Positions 52,215-61,319 of a stretch of 64,000 bases of DNA are shown here, piece after piece (the stretch's first letter is position 1; every line of letters starts with the position of its first letter). Source of the DNA: Meghimatium bilineatum (lineage: Eukaryota; Mollusca; Gastropoda; Stylommatophora; Philomycidae); NCBI GenBank assembly GCA_034231615.1, contig CM067319.1, positions 8,108,391 to 8,172,390 of the forward strand, given 5' to 3'. The notes beneath the pieces are model-generated. The model made no database searches and was not told the origin of the DNA. It worked only from the letters and a program-made list of their open reading frames with translations. The position numbers were made by a program, and so were the translations under genes.

Positions 52215-52620
52215 GTACGCAGAGAGAGGTGTATTATTCTTGATTATTCTTGTGATTTCTGTTGATCACTATTTATATATTTGCAATCGCATACCAAAAA
52301 TAGCCAAGGATATAAATAGTAACCAACCGAAACAGGACAATAAAAAATAAAAATACATTTCAAATGAAGACCTAACTAAAATTAAATATGTTGAAAAATA
52401 TCTATTGGAACCAGCGCCGGATTTAGGCTTGATAAGGCCCTAAGCTATTTGAGATATGGGACCCTTTATAAGACCAGATATTATATGTCAGTTAGAAATA
52501 TAATTTTTGGGGGGCCCAAAAAAAGTAGGGGCCCTAAGCTATAGCTTGTTTAGCTTATAGGTAAATCCTGCACTGATTGGAACCGATCCGAGTATGGAAA
52601 CAAAAACTAAAGATCTTCTG
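52215..52620 (+). mobile_element. Fold-back MITE (PAL family), copy 7, with nested hAT MITE
   Basis: ATTCTTGTGATTTCTGTTGA, TCACTATTTATATATTTGC, CATACCAAAAATAGCCAAGG, ATAGTAACCAACCGAAAC, GGACAATAAAAAATAAAAAT, ending TATTGGAACCGATCCGAGTA across the hAT insertion. The terminal GGAACCG.TC word matches GGAACCGGTCATGG in copy 4. Confidence 0.7.
52412..52575 (+). mobile_element. hAT-type MITE, 164 bp, perfect 8-bp TSD
   Basis: Terminal repeats CAGCGCCGGATTTAGG and, reverse-complemented, CAGTGCAGGATTTACC. ATTGGAAC at 52404-52411 is repeated at 52576-52583. Internal GGGGCCC blocks (GGGGGGCCCAA, GGGGCCCTAAGC) recall the element at 10635, so both may answer to one transposase. It sits within the end of a PAL MITE. 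Confidence 0.93.
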
Positions 52621-52689
52621 TGAAGTCGTACTTTGAGATTTGTGGCTGAATCTTGGACTGTGTTTGTTAGACACGCTGGGTAGCTTCGT

Positions 52690-52977
52690 CCTTTGCAAAC
52701 CCGTGTGGTGCTGGGACCCGAAATGGAAGCAAAGAATAACAGCGCTGTTACCTGTTATGCATGGTGTAGGAGGCGCCTAAGGTGGTTATGGGGTTGAGTT
52801 GGTTGTGTATTCCATAGAGGATCAAAGTGACTCAGAATTCATGTTAAAGTCAGATGTGTCTAACTGAAAGGCGCATATATCGCCGTTGAGCTGTAAATAA
52901 TGACACATCGCATTCCATTCTCTAGACTACAGTCTGCTAGTCTACACGAGTTTGAGAATGAATGCAGAAGGAGAACA
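52690..52977 (+). mobile_element. GAA-tailed SINE type A (left half of inverted pair)
   Basis: ACCCGTGTGGTGCTGGGACC, GAAATGGAAGCAAAGAATAA, GTGTAGGAGGCGCCTAAGG, AGGATCAAAGTGACTCAG, AGTCAGATGTGTCTAACTG, CATTCCATTCTCTAGACTAC, ending GAATGAATGCAGAAGGAGAA. Confidence 0.88.
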
Positions 52978-52982
52978 CTTTA

Positions 52983-53065
52983 CACATTTGGTGCCTGAGA
53001 AATGCGTCGTGCCTCCACTTTATTTGAGCCAATGACTCAACACATCTGTCTTCGGTGGTGAACAT
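52983..53065 (-). mobile_element. SINE type B, tail half missing (right half of inverted pair)
   Basis: Starts mid-element at GAGAAATGCGTCGTGCCTCC and runs ACTTTATTTGAGCCAATGAC, TCAACACATCTGTCTTCGGT, GG. The 3' half is deleted at the junction. Confidence 0.85.
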
Positions 53066-54419
53066 TTTAAACTGACCAATCACATTTGAATACCGGAAAG
53101 TGTTGATTCAAGCTGTGATGCGAATAAGTGTCACCTGAATGGACCTGGTTCAAAAACAGTTTGCTGCCTTAGTTGTTTTTTTTTTCTATAATAATAAATT
53201 CTCGACGGCTCTATATGATAGTTATTTACCGTAGAACAGAAGTGGATGAAATCTGGCCAGCCAAGCCATTTTTTACCCTCCCAAGTGCAAGTCACTGGAC
53301 ATTTGCGGCTCGAATATGACTTGCCAATCATCTAGGAACTCATGGCCATTTCTCTAACTGAACATACTCAGTGCTTGCTCTTCGTGAGTCCTCACGATCA
53401 GAGGACTGTGAGATGAATAAGCATGAGTCAATATCGAGAATTGAGAGGGCTCAGATCGTGGCTCAAAGAGAAAACTCCTGACAAAGATTTTTAAAAAAGA
53501 GCAGTGAACCAACATAGAACCGGAACCATCAGCCGTTATACCCTGGGAGATTTACTGAAGCGGAGATCTGATCATCTATGGACGTGTCCAGTGTACTAAG
53601 AGGTTAATCAACATACCTAATATCTCTATGTGAATTTCAAAAGTGGATGTAACAAATGGCCATCTTCACTTGTGATGGACGAACAACTACTCGCTGGGAA
53701 GATTAATTGAAAACTAGCATCAGTACTGACCCCAGATAATACTACTACATACCCCTTCCCACACAGAAACTTCTCGATCCGGCCCACCGATTCCTAAAAG
53801 GTTGGTTGTCTCACGCCGAAGGGAAAATAGAATGACAACAGAAAACAAAAATATACCAATATTGACATAGACGGGGGCGACAACTTTCGGTCAGTAAGAT
53901 TGAATCACCTAGTTTTTGAATACGTCTGTCAATAGGTCATCACATGACCTTCAACCCCCCCTCCCTCCAACTATCAACCGTTTTAGTATAACCAACCGGG
54001 ACATAATGTCTCTTTCAGGAAAGGAAGTGGTTGACAACGATAAGAACATATCGCACTTTCGACAAAGACGCCTTCCGTCAATATTGAGTCAAGTAAAGTG
54101 AATGTGCGGATCACGTGGTCTGATTTCCCTGGGGACAGAAGAATGTGACAACGTAACGTGTAGGAGTTGGCAAACTTGAAGTCTCATGACAATAAGAACC
54201 TGAAATTTCAATTTCCAATAACTTGAAATAATATTCACGAGATCAACTGTTACAGTTACCAGTCCTAGGATCGAGAAAACTCTTGACGATTTTCCATTTT
54301 TGTTTCCATCAAAATTAGAACGTTTTTGTTGTCGTTTGATACAACTTGATGGGTCCCCTTGTGTTTTGAGGGAATGAAATGGGAGCAAATAATTTAATTG
54401 TCATCTGCCATAAACGGTT
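53066..54419. other. Unassigned sequence, 1.35 kb
   Basis: No repeat shared with the rest of the window. Open frames of 60-100 codons (minus 54089-54388, plus 53916-54101) lack recognisable domains. GAATTGAGAGGGCTCAGATC with GTGGCTCAAAGAGAAAA near 53440 recalls transposase N-terminal coding sequence, but not enough to call. Confidence 0.35.
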
Positions 54420-54567
54420 CGATACGGATGTGTCTGGCCATTGGCGCAAATAATCCGACACAACGCATTTTCATTATCTGGACTCCATCCAGCTGGACAT
54501 CTAGTAGGACTACAACAGAGATCCAGCGGGAGTTTTGAGAATAAACGCTGAATAAAAAGAAGAAGAA
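54420..54567 (+). mobile_element. GAA-tailed SINE type B
   Basis: CGATACGGATGTGTCTGGCC, ATTGGCGCAAATAATCCGAC, CATCCAGCTGGACATCTAGT, AGGACTACAACAGAGATCCA, GCGGGAGTTTTGAGAATAAA, CGCTGAATAAAAAGAAGAAG. The hairpin tip is partly deleted. Confidence 0.9.
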
Positions 54568-54871
54568 CACCGCAAGAAACAATATTATGGGTGAAGTTAG
54601 GCTTCCCCAAGTCACGATTTCCGCTTAGAAGAAACCGACTTAAAACCAGTATCTGTACTAAAGTATAGCTTTACCTTTTCCACCCCATTAAGTCGTATTG
54701 GTAATACGGTAGGACAGAGATTTGAATAAGCAACGGGCAACCTCAGGGATGATGTGTCAGCATTAAGTCTAACGCCTTCATTTTCCTAGAAGATGTCTTA
54801 CCAACTTTCCTTGGACTAGGTCGAACTAGAAGCCGTAGAAGTTTTATCAAAGAACAAATAAACAAATAGTT
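54568..54871. other. Unassigned sequence
   Basis: Nothing recognised. Confidence 0.3.
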
Positions 54872-54939
54872 GAATTGGGACTCGAACCTCAGTTCTCTTG
54901 TAAACAAGAAGCCACTTCACTAATGCCGGAAGAGAGTCA
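54872..54939 (-). repeat. tRNA-like sequence, possible pseudogene or SINE head
   Basis: On the minus strand GACTCTCTTCCGGCATTAGT, GAAGTGGCTTC, TTGTTTACAAGAGAACTGA, GGTTCGAGTCCCAATTC. It has an A-box-like GCATTAGTGAAGTGG, a potential TTCTTG/CAAGAG stem and a strong B box GGTTCGAGTCC. The acceptor stem does not close. Confidence 0.45.
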
Positions 54940-54952
54940 TACCATTCATTGT

Positions 54953-55110
54953 CGTCTTCTTCATCGTTCAGTCTCAAACTCCCGCTTGATCTTTCTTGTA
55001 GCAGGACCATGTTACTACTAGATGTCCTACCGCTGGATTAGCAACCAACTAAATTTCCAGCAGGATTTAGTACAGAGAATGGAAATAACATCACAGACGG
55101 TATTTTAAAA
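54953..55110 (-). mobile_element. SINE type B, with ~20-bp insertion
   Basis: In reverse: TCTTCTTCATCGTTCAGTCT, CTCCCGCTTGATCTTTCTTG, AGCAGGACCATGTTACTACT, AGATGTCCTACCGCTGG with an insert, AATTTCCAGCAGGATTTAGT, ACAGAGAATGGAAATAACAT. Its head is replaced by LINE sequence. Confidence 0.85.
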
Positions 55111-55510
55111 AAAGATATACATCGGTCACGTACTCAGAATGAATAAAGACAGAATTCCAAGTCAAGTCTCTACATGGTCACAGAGTGGCAAGAGAAAAAT
55201 GGGAAGACCAAAAAACAACACTGAAAAGAACTATCGGAAAAGAAAGCACAACAGCTTGTATAAAAATGAACGATCTGGAACAACTGGCTGTTGATCGACA
55301 AGCATGGAGAGCTATGACATCTGCCCTATGTGCCAAGTGTGGGTCGACAAGCATGGAGAGCTATGACATCTGCACTATGTGCCAAGTGTGGGTCGACAAG
55401 CATGGAGAGCTATGACATCTGCACTACGTGCCAAGTGTGGGTCGACAAGCATGGAGAGCTATGACATCTGCACTATGTGCCAAGCTTGGCAAAGAGGAAA
55501 ATGATGATGA
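55110..55510 (+). mobile_element. LINE ORF2 C-terminus with internal tandem expansion
   Basis: It reads GHVLRMNKDRIPSQVSTWSQ, SGKRKMGRPKN, then LKRTIGKE, NDLEQLAVDRQAWRAMTSAL, CAKC. The last segment is amplified by the 49-bp array. It finishes GGCAAAGAGGAAAATGATGATGA-like, the normal 3' end and tail. The sequence is typical of the post-RT domain (DRQAWRAMTSALCA) of non-LTR elements. Confidence 0.82.
55300..55490. repeat. 49-bp tandem repeat, about 3.8 copies, inside a LINE
   Basis: Units: GCATGGAGAGCTATGACATC, TGCACTATGTGCCAAGTGTG, GGTCGACAA. It begins at the LINE words DRQAWRAMTSALCAKC, so the last coding segment was multiplied. Confidence 0.95.
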
Positions 55511-55575
55511 ATAGAAATACATTGTGTCTCCGTTTTATTCGCGTCAGTGGCCCGACACATCCGCTTTCAACAAAT
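55511..55575 (-). mobile_element. SINE type B head-half fragment
   Basis: GAAATACATTGTGTCTCCGT, TTTATTCGCGTCAGTGGCCC, GACACATCCGCTTTC. It abuts the GATGATGA tail of the LINE; its own 3' half is absent. Confidence 0.8.
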
Positions 55576-55649
55576 CCCTTTTATCTGAAGCGTGGCTCGA
55601 GATGCATAGCATATGGTGCCCAGAAATTCTGAACAAGTACAATCATAAT

Positions 55650-55830
55650 AACCAGCTGTAAAGATAAATAACATCCTCAGAGCAATCACATTTCCAGTAT
55701 CAATTTATGGCTGTGAAACATGGATACCTAATAAAACAGTAACAACGAGAGTTTCTGCCTTCGAAATAAGATGCAGCAGAAAGATATTGAGATACCATGG
55801 ATAGAACCGAAGAAATGAATAATATAAATT
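55650..55830 (+). mobile_element. LINE ORF2 fragment
   Basis: The plus strand reads VKINNILRAITFPVSIYGCE, TWIPNKTVTTRVSAFEIRCS, RKILRYHG, the thumb-to-C-terminal motif of an RTE-like or related LINE. Truncated on both sides. Confidence 0.75.
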
Positions 55831-55843
55831 AGAAGGCAGTAGG

Positions 55844-55884
55844 CGGGATTTGAACCAGGTCCGTTCAGCTGGCACCTAGTTCAG
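55844..55884 (-). repeat. Short tRNA-like dispersed repeat, copy 3
   Basis: GGGATTTGAACCAGGTCCGT, TCAGCTGGCACC. The minus strand has an intact B box GGTTCAAATCCC. The preceding AGAAGGCAGT is also shared with copy 1. Confidence 0.5.
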
Positions 55885-56017
55885 AAAGGACAACGAACAA
55901 GATGAATCAAGAAGTGATGAAAACATTAAACATCGAAGACCCATAGGTACATCTATTTTCTTCACGAGACATTAGAATTCAACCTGACTTCTGTGTCACT
56001 TTGGCTCCCAAACAACA
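55885..56017. other. Diverged LINE or SINE debris
   Basis: AACGAACAAGATGAATCAAG, GTGATGAAAACATTAAACAT suggests continuation of the LINE (EVMKTLNIED), and CTGTGTCACTTTGGCTCCC recalls SINE A. Not resolvable. Confidence 0.35.
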
Positions 56018-56192
56018 TCTTCAGCGTTCATTCTGAAATCTCTCTTTTAGCGGGAAAAATATATATCCACTTTTGAAAAAGATCCACTTTTGATCCTACC
56101 AGATTTCAAGCAGGATTTAGTCCAGAGAATGGAAATGAGTTGTGACACTGTTTTGTTTGCACCAATGGCGCGACACATCCGTCTTCGGTAGT
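56018..56192 (-). mobile_element. GAA-tailed SINE type B with small insertion
   Basis: In reverse: CATCTTCAGCGTTCATTCTG, AAATCTCTCTTTTAGCGGG, a duplicated ATCCACTTTTGA pair, CCTACCAGATTTCAAGCAGG, GTTGTGACACTGTTTTGTTT, CGACACATCCGTCTTCGGTA. Confidence 0.88.
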
Positions 56193-56744
56193 TGAACAAC
56201 ATTATAATAAGAACGCTGAGATTCTTTTACCAAAACACGAGACACAACATCATGGTAAAATTAATAAGTGAAGGTATGGATGCTAGTAACAGTGGTAAAG
56301 AAAGGTCAAGATTACGATTAAAAAGTGACATCTGAGATTGTTTAAGCCTTGTATGTCACCTAGCCTACGAGCCTAGAATCGTGAGGACTTCAGATCATCC
56401 AGAAGACGCTATGAACAGAACATGCTAATTTACTGACTCGAAGTTACACGAATGTCATGTCAAGGCTGCCTCGAACTAGACGACTGTATAGATAGATACA
56501 CGTGTTTACATTAAACCCTACATCTACATTGAGTATACCTATAACCTTGTCAGCTATGCAGTCATTTGGACTCATCAGGAATCATCATCAAAAGTGACGG
56601 TATTTTGACTTTTAACGTTAATTTCATTGGTCACTTAGACTATACGTTGTATTGACAGCCAATCTATCCAGAAACCCATAACGCGTCAGTGTAGAGATAC
56701 CCCATTGGATGCAGCAACTGAGATCATCGGCTGTACAGCAGACC
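56193..56744. other. Unassigned sequence
   Basis: No gene or repeat recognised. Confidence 0.35.
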
Positions 56745-56940
56745 TACCAGCAGAAAGTAAACAAGCCTTCACTCATTACGTTTGTTATTATTATTGTCTG
56801 ATTTTCGTTGGTCACTGTTTCTATAATTAGAGTATATATAGAGTATATATAGAGTATATAGAGTATATATTCCCGCCAGATATAGCCAAGGCCTACAAAT
56901 GAAACGCACGGTAATAATAAATAAAAACCCTTCTAGGTCA
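56745..56940 (+). mobile_element. Fold-back MITE (PAL family), copy 8
   Basis: Left arm AGCAGAAAGTAAACAAGCCT, TCACTCATTACGTTTGTTAT, TATTATTGTCTGATTTTCGT, TGGTCACTG; centre with GAGTATATATA repeated four times; right part AGCCAAGGCCTACAAATGAA, AATAATAAATAAAAACCCTT. Confidence 0.8.
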
Positions 56941-57184
56941 TCAGTTCACGGATCTGTTCTGGAACTCTGTCGTGCACCGAGTCTTCAATAACTTATCAGG
57001 ACTTTATGGGTGCCACACAGTCTTCCAAAGATGTATATCTTGGGTGATGCGGATGAGTGTGGAAATATCTAAACCTTTCCTGTTATTGATGTTGCCTGTT
57101 CCTGATTTTCGTTGACCCTTCTGTCGTACTCTGTTCCATGTAGTATCGTTTGTGACAGGGAATCATGTTGGCATACATGTCCTC
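56941..57184. other. Unassigned, possibly LINE-derived
   Basis: TCTGTCGTACTCTGTTCCAT with GTAGTATCGTTTGTGACAGG may be a reversed LINE C-terminal end, but I cannot read a convincing frame. Confidence 0.25.
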
Positions 57185-57440
57185 CTAATTCTGCGTTCGT
57201 TCTCAACCTCCTGCAGATTAGCAGGATGTAGTTCGGAGAACGGAATGGGCATTGTCATATTTACTGTGTCTTTCGGTCTGACACATCCGACTTCAGCCTG
57301 ACTTTAGTGTCACTTTGACCCTAAATAGGATTGGATAAATAAATCCACCCCAAAATCTCCATAGTCGCCTCTTACGACATGTATGATGTAACATTTTTCC
57401 TATTCTGTGCCCCTTTCTTGTCCTCGCAACATATGACCGC
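57185..57440 (-). mobile_element. GAA-tailed SINE type A, core shortened
   Basis: In reverse: AATTCTGCGTTCGTTCTCAA, CCTGCAGATTAGCAGGATGT, AGTTCGGAGAACGGAATG, then a deletion of the GCTGCGATATCTGCG block, TTCGGTCTGACACATCCGAC, CCATAGTCGCCTCTTACGAC. The head (CTCGCAACATATGACCG) is intact. Confidence 0.88.
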
Positions 57441-57464
57441 CTTGAGTTCTGTCATCATACTAAA

Positions 57465-57950
57465 ACACCATCCCTGTGTTGCCGGGGCCCGCAAAGGAAG
57501 CACAGAATAACAATGCTGTTACGTCGCATGCATATCATAAAAGTCGACCAAGATTTTGAGGGTGAATGTTGACTGCCCAATCCCATACCTGGTCTTCTTC
57601 TTCCTCTTCAGCGATCATTCACAAATTCCCGCTGGATCTTTCTTGTAGCAGGACAATGTTCTTCTATACAAGGTTTCCAGCAGGATGTAGCCCAAAGAAT
57701 GAATATGCTTTGTCTCTCTGTTTTAATTGTTCAAACGACCAGACACACTCGTCATCGTCGGATATCGCGTCTAACAAACCCAAAAAACCACAATGAAATG
57801 GACAGGTCTAAGTAATCCAAAAACACATTGAAGTGGGTTGTATCATACAAAGACGCAGAAATCGCCGTCAAACTGCTAACCATGACTACGAATTCATTCC
57901 ATTCATATTTTGACAACAAGTAGGAATTCAGAACGTACACACAAGAGGAC
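57465..57950 (+). mobile_element. SINE type A interrupted by a type B element
   Basis: The left part is CCCTGTGTTGCCGGGGCCCG, AAGCACAGAATAACAATGCT, CATGCATATCATAAAAGTCG, CCCAATCCCATACCTGGTC. It resumes after 57765: CAAAAACACATTGAAGTGGG, TTGTATCATACAAAGACGCA, GAAATCGCCGTCAAACTGCT, CATTCCATTC. The type A element is therefore older than the type B insertion. Confidence 0.8.
57592..57765 (-). mobile_element. GAA-tailed SINE type B nested in type A
   Basis: In reverse: TTCTTCTTCCTCTTCAGCGA, CTCACAAATTCCCGCTGG-like 3' end, TCTTGTAGCAGGACAATGTT, AGGTTTCCAGCAGGATGTAG, CCAAAGAATGAATATGCTTT, GACACACTCGTCATCGTCGG. Confidence 0.88.
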
Positions 57951-58061
57951 ATGATGTCAACAAGATCGTAGATAATTAGATTCAAAGATGGAGGTTAGAA
58001 TTGTAAACCTCAAAAAATTTGGCAGAAGATATGAGTCCTCCCAGCCGTTAGGCAGGTAGAA

Positions 58062-58590
58062 CAGAACATGGCCGCTTTCCAACAGAACATGTTTATTTTA
58101 AAACAGAGCATGGCCACTTTAAAACAGAAAATTGTCATTTTAGAACACAACATGGCCACGTTAGAACAGAACATGGCCACTTTAGAACAGGACATGGCCA
58201 CTTTATAACGCAACATGGCCACTTTATAACGCAACATGGCCATGTTAGAACAGGACATGGCCACGTTAGAACAGGACATGGCCACTTTATAACGCAACAT
58301 GGCCACGTTAGAACAGGACATGGCCACTTTAGAACGCAACATGGCCATGTTAGAACAGGACATGGCCACTTTAGAACGCAACATGGCCATGTTAGAACAG
58401 GACATGACCACTTTAGAACGCAACATGGCCATGTTAGAACAGGACATGGCCACTTTAGAACACAACATGGCCACGTTAGAACAGGACATGGCCACTTTAG
58501 AACGCAACATTGCCACGTTAGAACAGGACATGGCCACTTTAGAACACAACATGGCCACGTTAGAACAGGACATGGCCACTTTAGGACACC
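58062..58590. repeat. 21-bp minisatellite, about 25 copies
   Basis: Units ACATGGCCACTTTAGAACAG plus G alternate with ACGCAACATGGCCACGTTAG-type units, so the real period is 42 bp in the right part. On the plus strand it reads heptads MATLEQD and MATLERN, on the minus strand VAMSCSN. The first units are degenerate (AACAGAACATGTTTATTTTA). SINE A follows at once. Confidence 0.96.
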
Positions 58591-58609
58591 ATTCGCCCAT
58601 GCTCAGGTG

Positions 58610-59132
58610 GAACTCGAAAGGGAGCAAAAATAGAGACACTGTAACGTGCCACGTATGTTGCAAAAACCGACTAAAGGGATTGTCTTTAAATTACGTCAAT
58701 GCATTTTTTGTCTTTTTGTTCCCCCCCCCCCCCGGGGTAGAGTTGACTGTCCTGTTCAATAGAGGGTAAACAAGCACAAGCCATGCTAAAGGAGGAAGTA
58801 TCAGACAAAAAGACGCAGATATCGCAGGTAACCTGTAAACTTTGACGTAATGTATTCCTTATAAGAACTACATCCTTATATGACCATAGTCCATATAAGG
58901 ACTGCCGCTAGGAGGCCCAACAGCGAACCCGGCTAACAGAGCCACATCCTAGCAACAACCAGGCAGACAAGCCACAAAAACCACAGGTCCCCAACCACCT
59001 CGATATAACCAATATGGACACCAGTCCTAGGTTGAAAGCGGCGGGCCTCGACCATATGAGGCATAAACCCCTACTTAACAAACAAAACATCCTACTTAGG
59101 AGTTTGAGAATGAATGCAGAAGAAGAAGAGAG
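58610..59132 (+). mobile_element. SINE type A with two insertions (left half of inverted pair)
   Basis: TCGAAAGGGAGCAAAAATAG, GCCACGTATGTTGCAAAAAC, a C-run, GTAGAGTTGACTGTCC, AGAGGGTAAACAAGC, AAAGACGCAGATATCGCAGG and ACTACATCCTTATATGACC. About 210 bp of unrelated sequence (near 58876-59088) separates this from the true 3' end AGGAGTTTGAGAATGAATGC, AGAAGAAGAAG. Confidence 0.8.
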
Positions 59133-59370
59133 GGGATGAAGTCCGGAGAAAGGAATGTGTTGTGTCTTGGTTTGCAGGTATACTACGATAGCTAATCCTT
59201 TTCTCAGACACATCCGACTTCATCACCGCTTCTGGGTCACTTTGACGGTCTATGTTATTGGACCGTAGCTAACTTCACCCCAATAATTTTAGTTGCATCT
59301 TACGACATGCATGAAAGTACACCGTGTTGATGTTCTTTGCTCCTCTTTCGGAAACCTTGAAAACATGCGA
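59133..59370 (-). mobile_element. SINE type A, tail end missing (right half of inverted pair)
   Basis: It begins GGGGATGAAGTCCGGAGAAA, directly after the partner's tail, without the expected ~45 bp. It continues GTGTTGTGTCTTGGTTTGC, CAGACACATCCGACTTCATC, TTGCATCTTACGACATGCAT, TTTGCTCCTCTTTCGG. Confidence 0.82.
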
Positions 59371-60134
59371 AGACACAAGATCGACTTACATAGAAAGAAA
59401 AACATCAAATAACATCATAAAGTCTACATCTGTCAAAGTGCAAACTCCGCCCCTGTACCCCATCTTTGTTGATTAGAATCAGTCAAAATGGAAGTTGATC
59501 TTAACGTGTGCGTGACAAGTGGTCAAGGATTGAATTCGGGTGGACCAAAACTTAACAAGTTCATTCATACGCTTGCAAATTCCTGGCCTAAATACCGTGG
59601 CCTAGTTAGATAGAATCTGATTGGTTCCCCAAGCGTACACTAGACAGGTACTGAAGTATTGACTGAACCAACAGTCATGCAGATGTACTTGGTCCTTGAA
59701 CGAAAGTTAATACTTAAATACATGTAGTTGGACCCCCCCCCCACCCCCACTACCCCTCTCCCCAAGCGTAATTATTGTTCATTTGTTAATAATTCCTTCA
59801 TCATTTTTGGTTTGTTAATTCCCTGTACAAAAAAAAATATATAAAAAAAACAAGGAACGGAAATATGTACAAGTGTTAGCAAAGTTTGTAAATAAAACAA
59901 ACTAGGAACGAGACACGTATCATTATTTACAAATTGTGGTAACGCTTGTACCTAGTTCATTTTTACATGTGCCACGTGTAACTTCAGCTCTCGCATTTTC
60001 AGTTTCGTGTTTCCTGACACCCGAGTGTTATCTCTTTGTTACTGGTTGCCATTGCGGCTAATCTCCTTGTCGTTTAAACTTCAATCAATAAATTAAACTT
60101 CATCTACTTTCCCCACTAAATGTTGCTGATTTAA
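59371..60134. other. Unassigned AT-rich sequence
   Basis: No gene; a C-rich run at 59731-59759 and A-runs near 59830-59850. Confidence 0.35.
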
Positions 60135-60640
60135 TATGCTGACAAGGCCCTTGTGTTGTTGCGGCCCAAAAGGGGAGAAGAAATATCAACATTCTTTCCT
60201 TTCATAGATGTTGTAAGAGGCGACTAAGTATATTTTGGGATGGAGCTAGCTGTCCTGTCATAAAGGATCGTATATATGATTATATTAAAGAGTGAGTTTA
60301 TCTAAACAGAGGTCATTCGTCCGTAGTCGTGTGTATGTATTTCCCTATTTGTCGGGAATTTTGAAGATTTTTGTTGTTTTTAAAACTCACAATGGGAGAG
60401 GTTTTTACCGAGATTGTGTCTAGCTTAGTACTAAAAGTCTTGTTCAGATTTGCTGGAAGGGAAGAGGTGGGTTTGAAAATAACACTTCCCTTTACCAATG
60501 AGTAACCAGTATATTGTCCGTCCCATATTCGGTAAAAATGATGAAGTAGCCAAGCTGAAGTCGGATGTGTTAGGCGTAAATGCACAGATACCACATCTAA
60601 GATGTAAACCATGACGCACAGCATTTGTTTTCTGAAGTCT
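60135..60640 (+). mobile_element. SINE type A split by ~240 bp
   Basis: Left part: CCTTGTGTTGTTGCGGCCCA, AAAGGGGAGAAGAAATATCA, TGTTGTAAGAGGCGACTAAG, GGATGGAGCTAGCTGTCC. Right part from about 60510: CCCATATTCGGTAAAAATGA, AGCTGAAGTCGGATGTGTTA, GCGTAAATGCACAGATACCA, ATGACGCACAGCATTTG. The intervening sequence is unassigned. Confidence 0.7.
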
Positions 60641-60890
60641 GAGGGGTCTGTTTGAAGTATGATGGGGTCTGTTTGATGAAGTCTGCAGGGGTCTGTTTGA
60701 AGTATGATGGGGTCTGTTTGATGAAGTCTGCAGGGGTCTGTTTGATGTATGATGGGGACTGTTTAATGAAGTCTGCAGGGGTCTCTTTGATGAAGTCTGC
60801 AGGGGTCTGTTTGAAGTCTGCTTGATGTCTGCAGGGGTCTGTTTGAAGTCTGCAGGGGTCTGTTTGAAGTCTGCAGGGGTCTGTTTGAAG
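60640..60890. repeat. GGGGTCTGTTTGA minisatellite (20-40 bp units)
   Basis: Units of TGAAGTCTGCAGGGGTCTGT, TTGA with a longer form containing AGTATGATGGGGTCTGTTTG. The array begins where the SINE A 3' end should be. Confidence 0.95.
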
Positions 60891-60949
60891 TCAGATTAAT
60901 GTAACCTAATCTGATATTTTGCTGTTATGTGAACTTCAATATTGTTGAT

Positions 60950-61030
60950 GTTCTTATTCTTCTTCTTTCGTTCGCATGGAACATGTTTATATCTGAATTT
61001 ATGTTTCTTCTATACAATTTCTTCCACTGT
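60950..61030 (-). mobile_element. RNase H LINE 3'-terminal fragment
   Basis: TTATTCTTCTTCTTTCGTTC, GCATGGAACATGTTTATATC, TGAATTTATGTTTCTTC aligns to the 3' end of the insertion at 11541. Confidence 0.6.
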
Positions 61031-61179
61031 TGTTTTCATAGGTCAGTGTTTTTGAGTGCACTTGATATTTTCTTGGTAGTGGCTGGCATATCTTGGACTA
61101 TGTTTCAATTACCACTTTTTCACCGAAGGTGCCGAGGGAATTGCATCCATAAAACCCCCATATAAAACAATGCCTTTAA

Positions 61180-61313
61180 ATGCCGAAGTCGGATTTGCCT
61201 GCAATGCATATAGTTTCTTTGGATTACACCCTGCTGGAAGATATAGTAAGTAGGGTCACTGTCCTGCTACAATAGTGTTTCAGCGGGAGTTTGATGAGAA
61301 CGAACGCAAAAAC
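61180..61313 (+). mobile_element. SINE type B/A intermediate, core deleted
   Basis: ATGCCGAAGTCGGATTTGCC (A-like head), TTGGATTACACCCTGCTGGA, AGATATAGTAAGTAGGGTCA, CTGTCCTGCTACAATAGTGT, TTCAGCGGGAGTTTGATGAG, AACGAACGCAAAAA. It combines a type A end (GAACGAACGC) with the type B hairpin. Confidence 0.7.
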
Positions 61314-61319
61314 ATTGCA

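Noticed and set aside
53340..53640. Tc/mariner-like transposase N-terminus on the plus strand
   Set aside because: A few suggestive residues only, with stops and frameshifts and no inverted termini found nearby.
54872..54939. A functional tRNA gene on the minus strand
   Set aside because: Good B box and partial stems, but the acceptor stem cannot be closed; kept only as a tRNA-like repeat.
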